Of a DNA stretch of 64,000 bases, positions 17,278 to 25,494 are shown piece by piece. The position numbers and the translations under genes were made by a program. The notes under the pieces are model-generated. The model did not search any database, was not told the origin of the DNA, and saw only the letters and a list, made by a program, of their open reading frames with translations. The first letter of the stretch is position 1. The number at the start of each line of letters is the position of its first letter. The stretch lies in assembly GCF_035575815.1 (NCBI RefSeq), contig NZ_DATLXO010000011.1, positions 1 to 64,000 on the forward strand, written 5' to 3'. The stretch is from Iamia sp035575815. GTDB lineage: Bacteria; Actinomycetota; Acidimicrobiia; Acidimicrobiales; Iamiaceae.

Positions 17278-18594
17278 CTACTTGGCGGCGGTGAACCCGG
17301 CCTCGAGATCGGCGAGGATGTCGTCGATCGACTCGAGCCCGACCGAGAGGCGCACCAGGCCCGAGGCCACGCCGGAGGAGGTCTGCTCGACCTCGCTGAG
17401 CTGCGAGTGGGTCGTCGACGCCGGGTGGATGGCCAGGCTGCGCACGTCGCCGATGTTGGCGACGTGGCTGTGGAGCGTGAGGCCCTCGACGAATCGCGTC
17501 CCGGCCTCCTTGCCGCCGGCGATGACGAACGCCGGCACCGAGCCGAAGCCCTTGCCGCCACTGAGCTCCTTGGCCCGGTCGTGCCAGCGCGAACCGGGCA
17601 CGGCGGCGGACTGGACCGACTCCACTTGCGGGTGACCGGCCAGGAGCTCGATGACCTTCAGGGCGTTCAGGTTGTGGCGCTCCATGCGGAGGCTGAGCGT
17701 CTCGAGCCCCTGGAGGAGGAGGAACGAGTTGAACGGGCTGATGGCGGGGCCGAGGTCGCGCAGCAGCTGCACCCGGGCCTTCAGGATGTAGGCGCCGGCG
17801 CCGAGGGCGGGCCAGTACTGGAGGCCGTGGTAGCTCGGGTCGGGCTCGGTGAACTGGGGGAAGCGCTCGGTGTGGGCGCCGAAGTCGAACGACCCGGCAT
17901 CGGCGATGACCCCGCCGATCGATGTGCCGTGGCCGCCGATGAACTTGGTCGCCGAGTGCACCACGATGTCGGCGCCGTGCTCGAACGGGCGGATGAGCCA
18001 CGGCGTGGCCACCGTGTTGTCGATGATGAGCGGTACGCCGGCCTCGTGGGCCACGTCGGCCACGCCGCGGATGTCGAGGAAGTCGTTGCGGGGGTTGCCG
18101 ATGCTCTCGCCGTAGAACGCCTTGGTGGTGGGCCGTGTCGCGGCTCGCCAGGCGTCGAGGTCGTCGGGGTCGTCGAGGAACGTCGTCTCGATGCCCATCT
18201 TGGGCAGCGTGTAGTGCAGCAGGTTGTAGGTGCCGCCGTAGAGGGCGGCGGAGGCGACGATGTGGCTGCCGGCCTCGGCCAGGTTCAAGATGGCCAAGGT
18301 CTCGGCGGCCTGGCCCGACGCCACCGCCAGGGCCCCGGGGATGCCGAGGGTGGTGTCGGGCGCCCCCTCGAGGGCGGCGACGCGCGCCTCGACCACCGCC
18401 GTGGTCGGGTTCATGATGCGGGTGTAGATGTTGCCGACCTCGGCCAGCCCGAAGAGGCTGGCGGCATGCGCGCTGTCGCGGAACTGGTACGACGTGGTCT
18501 GGTAGATGGGGGCGGCGCGCGACCCGGTGGCGGTGTCGGGCGCCTGGCCGGCATGGATCTGTCGGGTCTCGAAACCCCAGTCGGGTGAAGTCAT
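17278..18594 (-). CDS. metY: O-acetylhomoserine sulfhydrylase (aminocarboxypropyltransferase)
   Basis: Makes homocysteine from O-acetylhomoserine and sulfide (direct sulfhydrylation step of methionine synthesis). The 438-residue Cys/Met-metabolism PLP enzyme has NPTTAVVEARVAALEG, VASGQAAETLAILNL, the PLP-binding Asp in LIIDNTVATPWL and the Schiff-base lysine K217 in HSATKFIGGHG. The long form with GKGFGSVPAFVIAGG and HSHVANIGDVRSLAIHPASTTHSQL is characteristic of MetY rather than MetB or MetC. No metX is seen beside it. It is divergent from the antiporter gene. I looked for a SAM riboswitch in the 182-bp spacer and saw none. Confidence 0.92.
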   Translation of the reverse strand: MTSPDWGFETRQIHAGQAPDTATGSRAAPIYQTTSYQFRDSAHAASLFGLAEVGNIYTRIMNPTTAVVEARVAALEGAPDTTLGIPGALAVASGQAAETLAILNLAEAGSHIVASAALYGGTYNLLHYTLPKMGIETTFLDDPDDLDAWRAATRPTTKAFYGESIGNPRNDFLDIRGVADVAHEAGVPLIIDNTVATPWLIRPFEHGADIVVHSATKFIGGHGTSIGGVIADAGSFDFGAHTERFPQFTEPDPSYHGLQYWPALGAGAYILKARVQLLRDLGPAISPFNSFLLLQGLETLSLRMERHNLNALKVIELLAGHPQVESVQSAAVPGSRWHDRAKELSGGKGFGSVPAFVIAGGKEAGTRFVEGLTLHSHVANIGDVRSLAIHPASTTHSQLSEVEQTSSGVASGLVRLSVGLESIDDILADLEAGFTAAK

Positions 18595-18687
18595 GTCGCC
18601 ACCCTAGCCGCCAAACCCGACCAAGCGGGTCAGGAATCGGTCCCCGGCGCAGCCCTGGTCCTGCGCCCCGCCGTGGTAGGGGACCTC

Positions 18688-18702
18688 CACCCGTTACGGG
18701 TG
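18688..18702. promoter_or_regulatory. CACCCG-TTA-CGGGTG palindrome between metY and the antiporter gene
   Basis: A perfect 6-bp-arm inverted repeat in the divergent spacer, about 90 bp from each start. It is a possible operator for either gene; the regulator is unknown. Confidence 0.35.
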
Positions 18703-18776
18703 ACAGCCGACGGGACCCGGGCGTACTGTCAGCGCGTCCGCCGAGGCAGGCCGGCGGCGAATGGGGAGGTCGACCA

Positions 18777-20198
18777 GTGGGACCAACGTCCTTGGCCCAG
18801 GTACCGATGCCGTTCGCGCCCTCGGGGTTGCGACCGGGCGTCGTCGTGGCCTTCGTGCTGCTCGACATCGTGATCATCTTGATCGCGGCGCGCCTGTGCG
18901 GCGCCGCGGCCCGCAAGGTGGGCCAGCCCGCCGTCGTCGGTGAGATCGTGGCCGGCATCCTGCTCGGGCCGACGCTGCTCGGCCCCAAGCTGTTCGAGCT
19001 CGCCAACCCGCCCGACTTCCTGCACTGCGACGTCTCGAACCCGGCGACGACCGCTGACGGGTCACCGTTCGTGGCGAGCGTGTCGTCGTGCCTGTTCCCG
19101 GCCCAGGCCCGCGGGGTGCTCGGCCTCCTCGGCCAGGTCGCCCTCGTCTTCTTCATGTTCCTCGTCGGCATCGAGGTCAACGCCCGCACCCTCAAGGGCA
19201 AGGAGAAGGGCATCGGCCTCGTCTCCGTGGGCGCCGTCCTCGTGCCCGTGGCCCTGGCGTTCGTGATCGCCCCGATCCTCTGGAACTCCGACTTCGTGCC
19301 CGGCTTCGGCACCGACGCCTCTCCCAACCGGCTCGGCTTCACGCTCTTCGTCGGCGCGCTGCTGTCGGTCACGGCCTTCCCGGTGATGGCCCGCATCCTG
19401 CAGGAGAAGGGACTGACGACGAGCCCCATGGGCGCGACCGGCATCGCCGCCGCCGGCGTCGTCACCATCCTCATGTTCCTGATCATCGCCAGCGCCGACG
19501 GCGTGGCCAAGGAGAAGGACCTCCTCGACATCGGTCGTGTCTGGGTCATCGCCGCGATCTACATCGCGGTGATGCTCCTCGTCGTCAAGCGCCTGCTCGC
19601 CCCTCTCGGCCGGTCCTACGCCCGCACCGGGAAGCTCAGCCCCGATGCCTTCGCCCTGTTCATCGGCGTGGCCGTTGCCTCCGGCTACGTCGCCGACCGC
19701 ATCGGCATCAACGTCATCGTGGGCGGGTTCATCGCCGGGCTGGTGATCCCCGAGCCCCGCCCCGAGATGTGGCGTGAGCTCACCAACCGCATCGGCGAGT
19801 TCACCGCGGTGATCCTGCTGCCCATCTTCCTGGCCTTCAGCGGTCTGAACACGGACTTCACCGCGCTCACCGCTGCCGCGGTCCCGGGCATCATCGTGCT
19901 CGTCGTCGCCGGCATCGTCGGCAAGCTCGTGGGCGGCGCGGTCTTTGCCCGCCTGGGCGGGCTGTCGTGGGCCGAGGGCCGGGTCATCGGGGTGCTCATG
20001 AACTGCCGTGGCCTGCTGGTGCTGGTCGCCGCCCTGGTGGCGGTGGAGGCCGGGGCCATCAGCCCGCTGCTCCAGCTCGGCGGTGTGGTGATGGCCCTCG
20101 TCACCACGGCGATGACCGGCCCGCTCTTCGACACGTCGGTCGCCCAGCTGAACACCCCCGGCACCGAGGCCGAACCGGAGCCGGAGCCCGCGCCGTGA
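18777..20198 (+). CDS. CPA2-family cation/proton antiporter
   Basis: 473 residues with about 12 hydrophobic helices, an inner-membrane Na+/H+ or K+/H+ exchanger. Family marks are GQPAVVGEIVAGILLGPTLLG near the N-terminus, FFMFLVGIEVNARTLKG, SVTAFPVMARILQEKGL and the late LMNCRGLLVLVAA. The spacer between helices 2 and 3 carries two cysteines (near FLHCDVS and VSSCLFP) in an unusually long polar loop of about 40 residues. GTG 18777 has GGGGAGG seven bases upstream; a longer open frame to 18585 lacks a ribosome site. The C-terminal tail is short and Glu/Pro-rich, without TrkA/RCK domains. Confidence 0.88.
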   Translation: MGPTSLAQVPMPFAPSGLRPGVVVAFVLLDIVIILIAARLCGAAARKVGQPAVVGEIVAGILLGPTLLGPKLFELANPPDFLHCDVSNPATTADGSPFVASVSSCLFPAQARGVLGLLGQVALVFFMFLVGIEVNARTLKGKEKGIGLVSVGAVLVPVALAFVIAPILWNSDFVPGFGTDASPNRLGFTLFVGALLSVTAFPVMARILQEKGLTTSPMGATGIAAAGVVTILMFLIIASADGVAKEKDLLDIGRVWVIAAIYIAVMLLVVKRLLAPLGRSYARTGKLSPDAFALFIGVAVASGYVADRIGINVIVGGFIAGLVIPEPRPEMWRELTNRIGEFTAVILLPIFLAFSGLNTDFTALTAAAVPGIIVLVVAGIVGKLVGGAVFARLGGLSWAEGRVIGVLMNCRGLLVLVAALVAVEAGAISPLLQLGGVVMALVTTAMTGPLFDTSVAQLNTPGTEAEPEPEPAP

Positions 20199-20322
20199 TG
20201 GCCGACCGGGCGCCCGTCCCCGGGCACCCGCACCCCTACCGCCGTCGGCTGGACGCCCGTAGGTTCAGCCCCGACCGTCCACCCCTCGACCGTCGAGTAC
20301 CGAGAACGCCACGGAGGCACCG

Positions 20323-20925
20323 ATGACCACCACCGCGAATCCCGACCACCAGCTTCCGCCCCACCTGCGGCCACCCAAGCGGAGCCGGATGCCCCTGGTC
20401 ATCGGCGGCGTCGTGGTCGCCCTCCTCGTGGCCGGCGTCCTCGCCTTCGGCGTGTTCGAGGTGCACACCCTCGTCACCGACGCGGAGGTGGCCGAAGCGG
20501 GACCGACCTTCGATTCCGGGGCCCAAGCCGGCGACGACACGCCCGCAGGCGAGACCGATGCGGCCGGCGAGGGCGGGGAGGGCACCGACGAGGAGCCCAC
20601 AGGGGACGCAGGCGCGGCGGTCACCGTCGCCGCGTCGGGCGCCTTCGAGGCCCGCGACCACCCCGGCGAGGGAACGGTCAGCCTCCTGACCGACGGGAAC
20701 CAGACCTTCGTGCGCTTCGACGACGACTTCTCCACCGACAACGGCCCCGACCTCTACGCCGCGGCCGTCGTCGGCGGTGAGCGGGTCGAGCTCGGCGAGC
20801 TGAAGGGCAACCGCGGCTCGCAGAACTACGAGCTGCCGACCGACATCGACCCGGCCGCGGTCGAGACGGTGCAGGTCTGGTGCAAGCGGTTCGACTCCAC
20901 CTTCGCCGAGGCCCCCCTCGCCTGA
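20323..20925 (+). CDS. DM13 domain membrane-anchored protein
   Basis: 200 residues: an N-terminal cytoplasmic stretch, one transmembrane segment (about 24-46, PLVIGGVVVALLVAGVLAFGVF), an acidic linker rich in Asp, Glu and Gly, then a DM13 domain (about 100-197). DM13 features seen are GEGTVSLL-DGNQTFVRFDDDF, GPDLYAAAV, LGELKGNRGSQNYELP and the terminal VQVWCKRFDSTFAEAPL with its conserved Cys. Such domains are proposed to act in extracytoplasmic redox or electron transfer. GGAGG precedes the ATG. It may form an operon with the flavoprotein gene 101 bp downstream, which would suit a redox partnership, but this is inference. Confidence 0.82.
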   Translation: MTTTANPDHQLPPHLRPPKRSRMPLVIGGVVVALLVAGVLAFGVFEVHTLVTDAEVAEAGPTFDSGAQAGDDTPAGETDAAGEGGEGTDEEPTGDAGAAVTVAASGAFEARDHPGEGTVSLLTDGNQTFVRFDDDFSTDNGPDLYAAAVVGGERVELGELKGNRGSQNYELPTDIDPAAVETVQVWCKRFDSTFAEAPLA

Positions 20926-21026
20926 TCGCCGCGCCGCGACGCCGACCTCGGCCGACCCGACCGGCCCCACCCACCATCCGATCTAACGACGAGGCGGGAG
21001 CCACCGGCCACCGCCGAGGGGGACCT

Positions 21027-22625
21027 GTGAGCGATCCGAACTCGACCATCAGCATCAACAGCTCGGCGCTGTCGGAGGCCATCCCCGACCCCGTCGACCA
21101 GACCGCGCCCGGCGACCTCACGCCCGGGCTCATCGCCACCGACGTGTGGACCGACCAGATGGTCGCCGATGCGGGCATCCCGATCTACGACGTGCCGCTG
21201 GTGTCGGTGGGCGGCGGCATCGGCAGCTTCGTGATGGCTGACTTCCTGCGCATCGCCGGGATGCCGGCCCACCAGATGCGGGTGCTGACCAACCTCGACG
21301 TGCCCTGGCAGACCTACGAGTACCTCACCAAGGTCTCGCAGATCCCGCGCCGCGAGCGGTTGCGGTCCGACTCGCAGTCGATGCCCGACAACCTGTGGGG
21401 GTTCCCGAGCTACGCGTTCCGCGAAGCATGGAACGACAAGAAGCTGGCACCGGTGTGGAACGTGTGCACCGAGCCGATCCTCAACGATTACTACACGCCC
21501 CGCGCCGGCCAGGTGTTCGAGGGCATGGAGCGCGAGGCCGCCCGCATCGGCTACTGGGACATGGTGTCGAAGGGCCAGGTGCGCATGACCCGGCGCCGCT
21601 ACGGCGGCGGCTACTTCACCATCCTGACCCCCCCGCAGGGCACCAGCGCGACCAAGCGCATCGCCTTCCGGTCGACCTATGTCCACCTCGCGGTCGGCTA
21701 CCCGGGGGTGGCCTTCCTGCCTGACCTGCAGGCCTACCGCTCCGCGCACGACGACTACGTCCGGGTCGTGAACTCCTACGAGCCGCACGAGCACGTCTAT
21801 GAGGAGCTCCGCCGGCGGCCGGGCGTGGTGGTCATCCGGGGCAACGGCATCGTGGCCTCCCGCGTGCTCCAGCGCCTGATCGAAGACCGCGACACGTACG
21901 GTCTCCAGACCCAGATCCTCCACCTGTTCCGCACCTTCCGCACCGAGACCTTCGGACCGACCATCTTCGAGCGCCGCAAGGCCCGCAACGGCTGGATCTA
22001 CCAGGGCTTCAACTGGCCGAAGTCGTCGTGGGGCGGGGCCAACAAGGTCAAGTTCGAGAGGCTCGAGGGCGAGGAGCGCGCCGCGTACTACAAGCGCCTG
22101 GCCGGCACCACGACCCCAGCCCGCAAGGACTGGAAGGAGCAGCTGGCCCGGGGACGCGCGGAAGGTTGGTACCGCACCTACGTCGGCACCGTGGACTCGG
22201 TGGTCCCCGGGACCAACGGCACCGTGGTCACCCGGGTGGTGGCCAAGGACGGCAGCATCCTCGAGGTGCCGGCGCACTTCATCGTCGACGCCACCGGGCT
22301 GGAGGCCAACATCCGCGAGCACCGCCTCTTCGCCGACCTGCTCGACCACTCGGGCGCCGGGCTCAACCCCCTCGGCCGCCTCGACGTCGAACGCCACTTC
22401 GAGGTCCGCGGCACCCAGAGCGGGCCCGGCACCATCTACGCCATGGGCACCATGACCCTGGGCGGCTACTTCGCCGGGGTCGACACGTTCCTCGGGTTGC
22501 AGTACTCCTCGCTGCGCATCGCCGATGACCTGGCCCGGCGCGGCTTTGTCCAGAAGATCGGTCCCCTGCGCAGCATGTCGCAGTGGGCCAAGTGGGCCCG
22601 CCACAAACCCCTCCCGCCCGCCTGA
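21027..22625 (+). CDS. Putative FAD/NAD(P)-dependent oxidoreductase
   Basis: 532 residues. A Rossmann-type dinucleotide loop lies at VPLVSVGGGIGSFVMADFLRIAG (glycine-rich, residues about 53-75), with a second nucleotide-binding strand at PGVVVIRGNGIVASRVLQRL and a late FIVDATGLEANIREHRL, a pattern common in flavin-dependent oxidoreductases. No Cys redox pair is visible. The N-terminus VSDPNSTISINSS resembles the start of the small ORF at 31173. GTG 21027 is set by GAGGGGGA just upstream. The gene lies in a possible operon after the DM13 gene. The substrate is unknown, and assignment beyond a flavoprotein-like Rossmann protein is not safe. Confidence 0.65.
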   Translation: MSDPNSTISINSSALSEAIPDPVDQTAPGDLTPGLIATDVWTDQMVADAGIPIYDVPLVSVGGGIGSFVMADFLRIAGMPAHQMRVLTNLDVPWQTYEYLTKVSQIPRRERLRSDSQSMPDNLWGFPSYAFREAWNDKKLAPVWNVCTEPILNDYYTPRAGQVFEGMEREAARIGYWDMVSKGQVRMTRRRYGGGYFTILTPPQGTSATKRIAFRSTYVHLAVGYPGVAFLPDLQAYRSAHDDYVRVVNSYEPHEHVYEELRRRPGVVVIRGNGIVASRVLQRLIEDRDTYGLQTQILHLFRTFRTETFGPTIFERRKARNGWIYQGFNWPKSSWGGANKVKFERLEGEERAAYYKRLAGTTTPARKDWKEQLARGRAEGWYRTYVGTVDSVVPGTNGTVVTRVVAKDGSILEVPAHFIVDATGLEANIREHRLFADLLDHSGAGLNPLGRLDVERHFEVRGTQSGPGTIYAMGTMTLGGYFAGVDTFLGLQYSSLRIADDLARRGFVQKIGPLRSMSQWAKWARHKPLPPA

Positions 22626-22728
22626 GCTCAGTCGGCGCAGGACCGGAGGTCGCGTCCGCTTTGGCGGTCGACCATCGACATCACCGCCCGCGCTGGTCCA
22701 TCCGGAGGTGATGTGCTACGTGTAGCTC

Positions 22729-23004
22729 ATGAGGTCGGTGGGTGTGCGGGAGCTTCGGCAGCGAGCCAGCGAGCTGCTGCGACTCGTGGAGCGGGGAGAG
22801 ACCGTGGAGATCACCGATCGTGGTCGCCCCGTCGCTCTCCTCGGACCCGTCCCGGAGGGGAACCCGCTCGAACGGATGCGGGCGACGGGCGAGGTCTCAC
22901 CCGCGACCGGGGAGATCGACGACCTGCCTGAGCCGTTGATGCTCGCAGCGGACATCGATCTGCCTTCAGCGGTGCTGGCACGACTGCGACGCGACGAACG
23001 CTGA
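22729..23004 (+). CDS. vapB: Phd/YefM-VapB type antitoxin
   Basis: 91 residues. It begins MRSVGVRELRQRASELLRLVERGETVEITDRGRPVALLGP, the DNA-binding half of Phd/YefM-fold antitoxins. The C-terminal half, with EIDDLPEPL and LARLRRDER, would wrap the toxin. The stop codon abuts the ATG of the toxin gene without a gap (TGAATG), so translation is probably coupled. The complex is expected to repress its own promoter. It is the only intact VapBC-type operon in the window, whereas those near 8.3 and 13.9 kb are broken. Confidence 0.88.
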   Translation: MRSVGVRELRQRASELLRLVERGETVEITDRGRPVALLGPVPEGNPLERMRATGEVSPATGEIDDLPEPLMLAADIDLPSAVLARLRRDER

Positions 23005-23397
23005 ATGGCCGCCGTCTACCTCGACTCCTCGGCGATCGTGAAGCTGGCAGTCCGCGAACCCGAGTCCGATGCGCTGCGCCGTCATCTGCGGCGGCGGCGA
23101 CCGTGGGTGTCGAGTGCCCTCGCTCGGACCGAGGTGCTGCGAGCGCTGCTGCCCGGCGGCGATGCGGCCCTCGTCGCCGGCCGCCGGGTCTTGGCCCGCT
23201 GCGACCTCGTCCGCCTCAACGACCGGGTGCTCGACGCGGCGGGGCAGATGCCACCGAGCGAGCTGCGGTCACTCGACGCGATCCACCTGGCGACCGCTGA
23301 GCGCCTCGGGGCCGACCTCGGCGGGCTCGTCACCTACGACGCGCGCATGGCGGCAGTCGCCCGTCAGCTCGGGATGCGCGTCGCCTCACCCGCGTAG
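23005..23397 (+). CDS. vapC: VapC-family PIN-domain toxin
   Basis: 130-residue PIN ribonuclease. The four acidic positions are present: Asp in VYLDSSAIVKL, Glu in ALARTEVLRALL, Asp in LRSLDAIHLATA and Asp in GLVTYDARMAAVA. VapC enzymes cut RNA in the cytoplasm unless held by VapB. The length is standard and no frameshift is seen, so it should be active. It is directly joined to the antitoxin gene. No terminator with a T-run follows, but a hairpin lies at 23568. Confidence 0.9.
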   Translation: MAAVYLDSSAIVKLAVREPESDALRRHLRRRRPWVSSALARTEVLRALLPGGDAALVAGRRVLARCDLVRLNDRVLDAAGQMPPSELRSLDAIHLATAERLGADLGGLVTYDARMAAVARQLGMRVASPA

Positions 23398-23567
23398 GCG
23401 CCCCGCGCCTGAGTCGAGTTCCGGATGCCCTCATGCAGGACGCGAAGCTACCGTCGCCGGTGTCGGCAGGATCAGGCGGATCCCGAGGCGCCGTACGAGG
23501 CGGATCATCGCTCGAAGCGCGACCTTCCTGGGGCGAGGGATCGGTAGGGATCATCGTGTCCTACGCG

Positions 23568-23594
23568 AAGCTCTCGTCGGGCTACGGAGAGCTT
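23568..23594. terminator. Hairpin between convergent vapC and membrane-protein genes
   Basis: AAGCTCTC and GAGAGCTT pair perfectly across an 11-nt loop. It sits in the 265-bp convergent gap, which otherwise has no credible gene; an 85-codon frame at 23433 overlaps the next gene and has no coding look. Confidence 0.35.
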
Positions 23595-23662
23595 GTCGGA
23601 CCGGGCACAGGGATGGTTCTCGCGACGCTCGCCGTGATGGGTGCGCACCTGGGGCGGGCGCG

Positions 23663-24136
23663 TTACGGAGCAGTGGCTTGGATGTGGTGAGGTGTGGCCT
23701 CTCGTCCGGTCGTGCGCGTCGGTGCCGTTTCCTTCGGCCAGGTCCAGGAAAAATAGACGATGGCCGCGAGCAGTGCGACCTGGAAGGCGCTGCCGAAGAC
23801 GTAGTAGCTCCACTCGCCGATCGCGCCTGCGACGATGGTGACCGCGTACACGATGCCCAGCACGATGTTGACGAGTCGGTTGACTGGCGGTCGCAGGACG
23901 AGTGTGCAGAACACCATCAGGCTGGGGACGACGACGTAGGCGGTGGCCCCCAGCAGGAACGACTGGTCGACCGTGAACCCGCCGATCTCGCCGGCCTCGA
24001 TGTCGGCCCGGACGTCAGGTCGGTAGAGGCTGAAGTGGTCGACGTAGGCGAACAGGAACAGCATCGACGTCCAGAGCGCCGAGATCTTGAGCCTCACGTT
24101 CACTGTGAACGGTCTGAACGTCGTCTCGGCGGTCAT
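23663..24136 (-). CDS. DUF6326-like four-helix membrane protein
   Basis: 157 residues with four hydrophobic helices: about 17-33 (SALWTSMLFLFAYVDHFSLY), 57-80 (LLGATAYVVVPSLMVFCTLVL), 84-104 and 110-131. The motif FAYVDHFSLYRPDV followed by FTVDQSFLLGATAYVVVPSLMVF and NRLVNIVLGIVYAV fits the DUF6326 family of small bacterial integral membrane proteins. The function is unknown. It is divergent from a TetR gene, with a perfect palindrome between them, so it is probably the target of that repressor. The cytoplasmic tail ends with His/Thr-rich residues. Confidence 0.75.
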   Translation of the reverse strand: MTAETTFRPFTVNVRLKISALWTSMLFLFAYVDHFSLYRPDVRADIEAGEIGGFTVDQSFLLGATAYVVVPSLMVFCTLVLRPPVNRLVNIVLGIVYAVTIVAGAIGEWSYYVFGSAFQVALLAAIVYFSWTWPKETAPTRTTGREATPHHIQATAP

Positions 24137-24228
24137 GTGTGCCCTCTCCTCGGCTCATCGGCGGCTGACGTCGTCAGGCTCGCCGTTCGGGTGGGGCGGA
24201 ACCTACCAGCGCACCACAAATAACGCAA

Positions 24229-24240
24229 CGATACGTATCG
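24229..24240. promoter_or_regulatory. CGATACGTATCG operator-like palindrome
   Basis: A perfect 12-bp palindrome in the divergent spacer, 92 bp before the membrane-protein start and 68 bp before the TetR start. It is a likely binding site of the adjacent TetR protein. The local sequence is AT-richer than its surroundings. Confidence 0.6.
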
Positions 24241-24308
24241 GAATAGCAGGTGCCCGCACCTTGGCTGCGTCTGGCTCGATCTCATCGTCCGGTACGGTTC
24301 GTAGCGTC

Positions 24309-24893
24309 ATGGGTCGCCCACCGAGCAAAGCCGCTCGAGCCAAGCTGCTCCGGGCGACCACCGAGATCCTCGTCGAGGAGGGAATCGGCGCGGTGTCGAT
24401 CGAAGCGGTTGCCCGCCGGGCCGGGGTCGCGAAGACGACCCTGTACCGGCACTTCGGTGGGATCGACGGCCTGGTGTTCGCTGCCGCGACGGCGAGCGTG
24501 AGCGAGACCGTCGGGCCCGATACGGGTTCGCTCATCGGTGATCTGCGTGAGATCCAGCGGAACTACCTCGACATCGCCAGCTCGCCCATCAACCGCGAGG
24601 TGTTCGCGTGGATGCTCACACGGGCGATGCACAGCTTGGAGGCCGCCGCGCTGTTCAGGCAGGAACGGATTCAACCACGAGGTCCGACCGTGGTGGCTCT
24701 TCAACGCGCCATCGCCCGTGGAGAGCTCCCTCCCACAACCAACGTGGAGCTGGCCATGCACATCATCCAGGGACCACTCATCTCGAAACGGTTCGTCGAG
24801 AACTCCGACCTCACCGATGATGAGTTCGAGACCCTGCTCGAGATGACCGTCCGAGCGCTCGTCGACACCACGGCCGGACGACCGCCTCTGTGA
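24309..24893 (+). CDS. TetR-family transcriptional repressor
   Basis: 194 residues. The helix-turn-helix is at about 25-50: EEGIGAVSIEAVARRAGVAKTTLYRHFGGIDGLV, a textbook TetR signature. The C-terminal ligand domain has VFAWMLTRAMHS and MHIIQGPLISKRFVENSDLTDDEFETLLEMTVRALV, close to the TetR_C_16-type regulators. ATG 24309 gives MGRPPSKAARAKLL, the usual TetR start. It is divergent from the DUF6326-like gene; the CGATACGTATCG palindrome is the likely shared operator. The ligand is unknown. A scrap of an amidase gene follows directly. Confidence 0.9.
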   Translation: MGRPPSKAARAKLLRATTEILVEEGIGAVSIEAVARRAGVAKTTLYRHFGGIDGLVFAAATASVSETVGPDTGSLIGDLREIQRNYLDIASSPINREVFAWMLTRAMHSLEAAALFRQERIQPRGPTVVALQRAIARGELPPTTNVELAMHIIQGPLISKRFVENSDLTDDEFETLLEMTVRALVDTTAGRPPL

Positions 24894-24897
24894 ACCC

Positions 24898-24985
24898 GGG
24901 CTCTCGTTCCCGCTGCACCACAAAGCGAACGGGCTCCCGATCGGGGCACAGCTCATCGGGCAGCGACGAACTGCTGGCCGCCCGT
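24898..24985 (+). pseudogene. Amidase-signature C-terminal remnant
   Basis: Five bases after the TetR stop, one frame reads GLSFPLHHKANGLPIGAQLIG and the next frame GSDELLAA. These match the end of amidase-signature enzymes (PLhwtadGLPiGvqliG followed by DExLLrLA). Only about 30 codons survive, with a frameshift between the two blocks, so this is the tail of a deleted amidase. The stretch from about 24986 to 25283 holds nothing else I can identify. Confidence 0.5.
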
Positions 24986-25283
24986 CGACCTCGTCGAGGT
25001 TCTTCCGCCGGGCCCGGGCGGCGTCCGCCGTGGTGGCGAAGCCTGCTTGGTCACCTGCTGCTGGCGGCCGTCAGAGGGCCCCGGCCGGACCAGCCCTCGA
25101 CGTACCAGCTGACCCTGCCGCCCTGGTGCACACCGTCGTGCTCGGAACTGACGCGTCGTGAGAAGCGGGGGTGAGACGCAGCATCCCGGACGCTTCCGGG
25201 GCTCCTGCTTCCCTCACGCCCCTCACGGCAGTGCCCCGGACAAGGGCCTCCGCCGAAGACGGCCTCTGACACGGGGACTTCAG

Positions 25284-25325
25284 CGCGCTTGGAGGGACTC
25301 GAACCCCCAACCTTCTGATCCGTAG
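25284..25325 (-). other. tRNA 3'-half fragment (tRNA-Arg ACG-like), possible attachment-site scar
   Basis: On the minus strand the sequence from CTACGGATCAGA through the T-arm (GGGGG, loop TTCGAGT, CCCTC) to the acceptor strand CAAGCGC is that of a real tRNA, and the loop CTACGGA would place anticodon ACG. The 5' half is wrong: a D-arm-like GGTAGAGCGGCAG lies at about 25357-25370, but the spacing is too long, no TCTGA partner for the anticodon stem exists, and the 5' acceptor reads GCGCTCC instead of GCGCTTG. A conserved 3' half from the anticodon loop onward is the typical core left by integrating elements. CCA is not encoded. Confidence 0.5.
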
Positions 25326-25494
25326 ACGCTTCCGACGGGTCCGTCTGGTGGAGTCGACTGCCGCTCTACCAGCTCAGGTGGAGCGCACAGTCCGGCGACT
25401 GCTGCCGAATCCGGCCCCGTGGCGCCCCGTGGAGTGCCAATCGGAGTGCCAACGACGGTCGCCGTCCGACGAGCGGACCGCACCCGCGACACGG

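Noticed and set aside
18595..18776. SAM riboswitch in front of metY
   Set aside because: No conserved SAM-I, SAM-II or SAM-IV core was recognisable on the minus strand; only short hairpins and the CACCCG-TTA-CGGGTG palindrome are present.
23433..23690. 85-codon plus-strand frame between vapC and the membrane-protein gene
   Set aside because: It overlaps the end of the minus-strand gene, has no ribosome site and no recognisable sequence.
25284..25388. Complete functional tRNA on the minus strand
   Set aside because: T-arm and 3' acceptor are good, but the 5' acceptor does not match (GCGCTCC against CAAGCGC), the anticodon stem lacks its partner, and about 20 extra bases lie between D-arm and T-arm.
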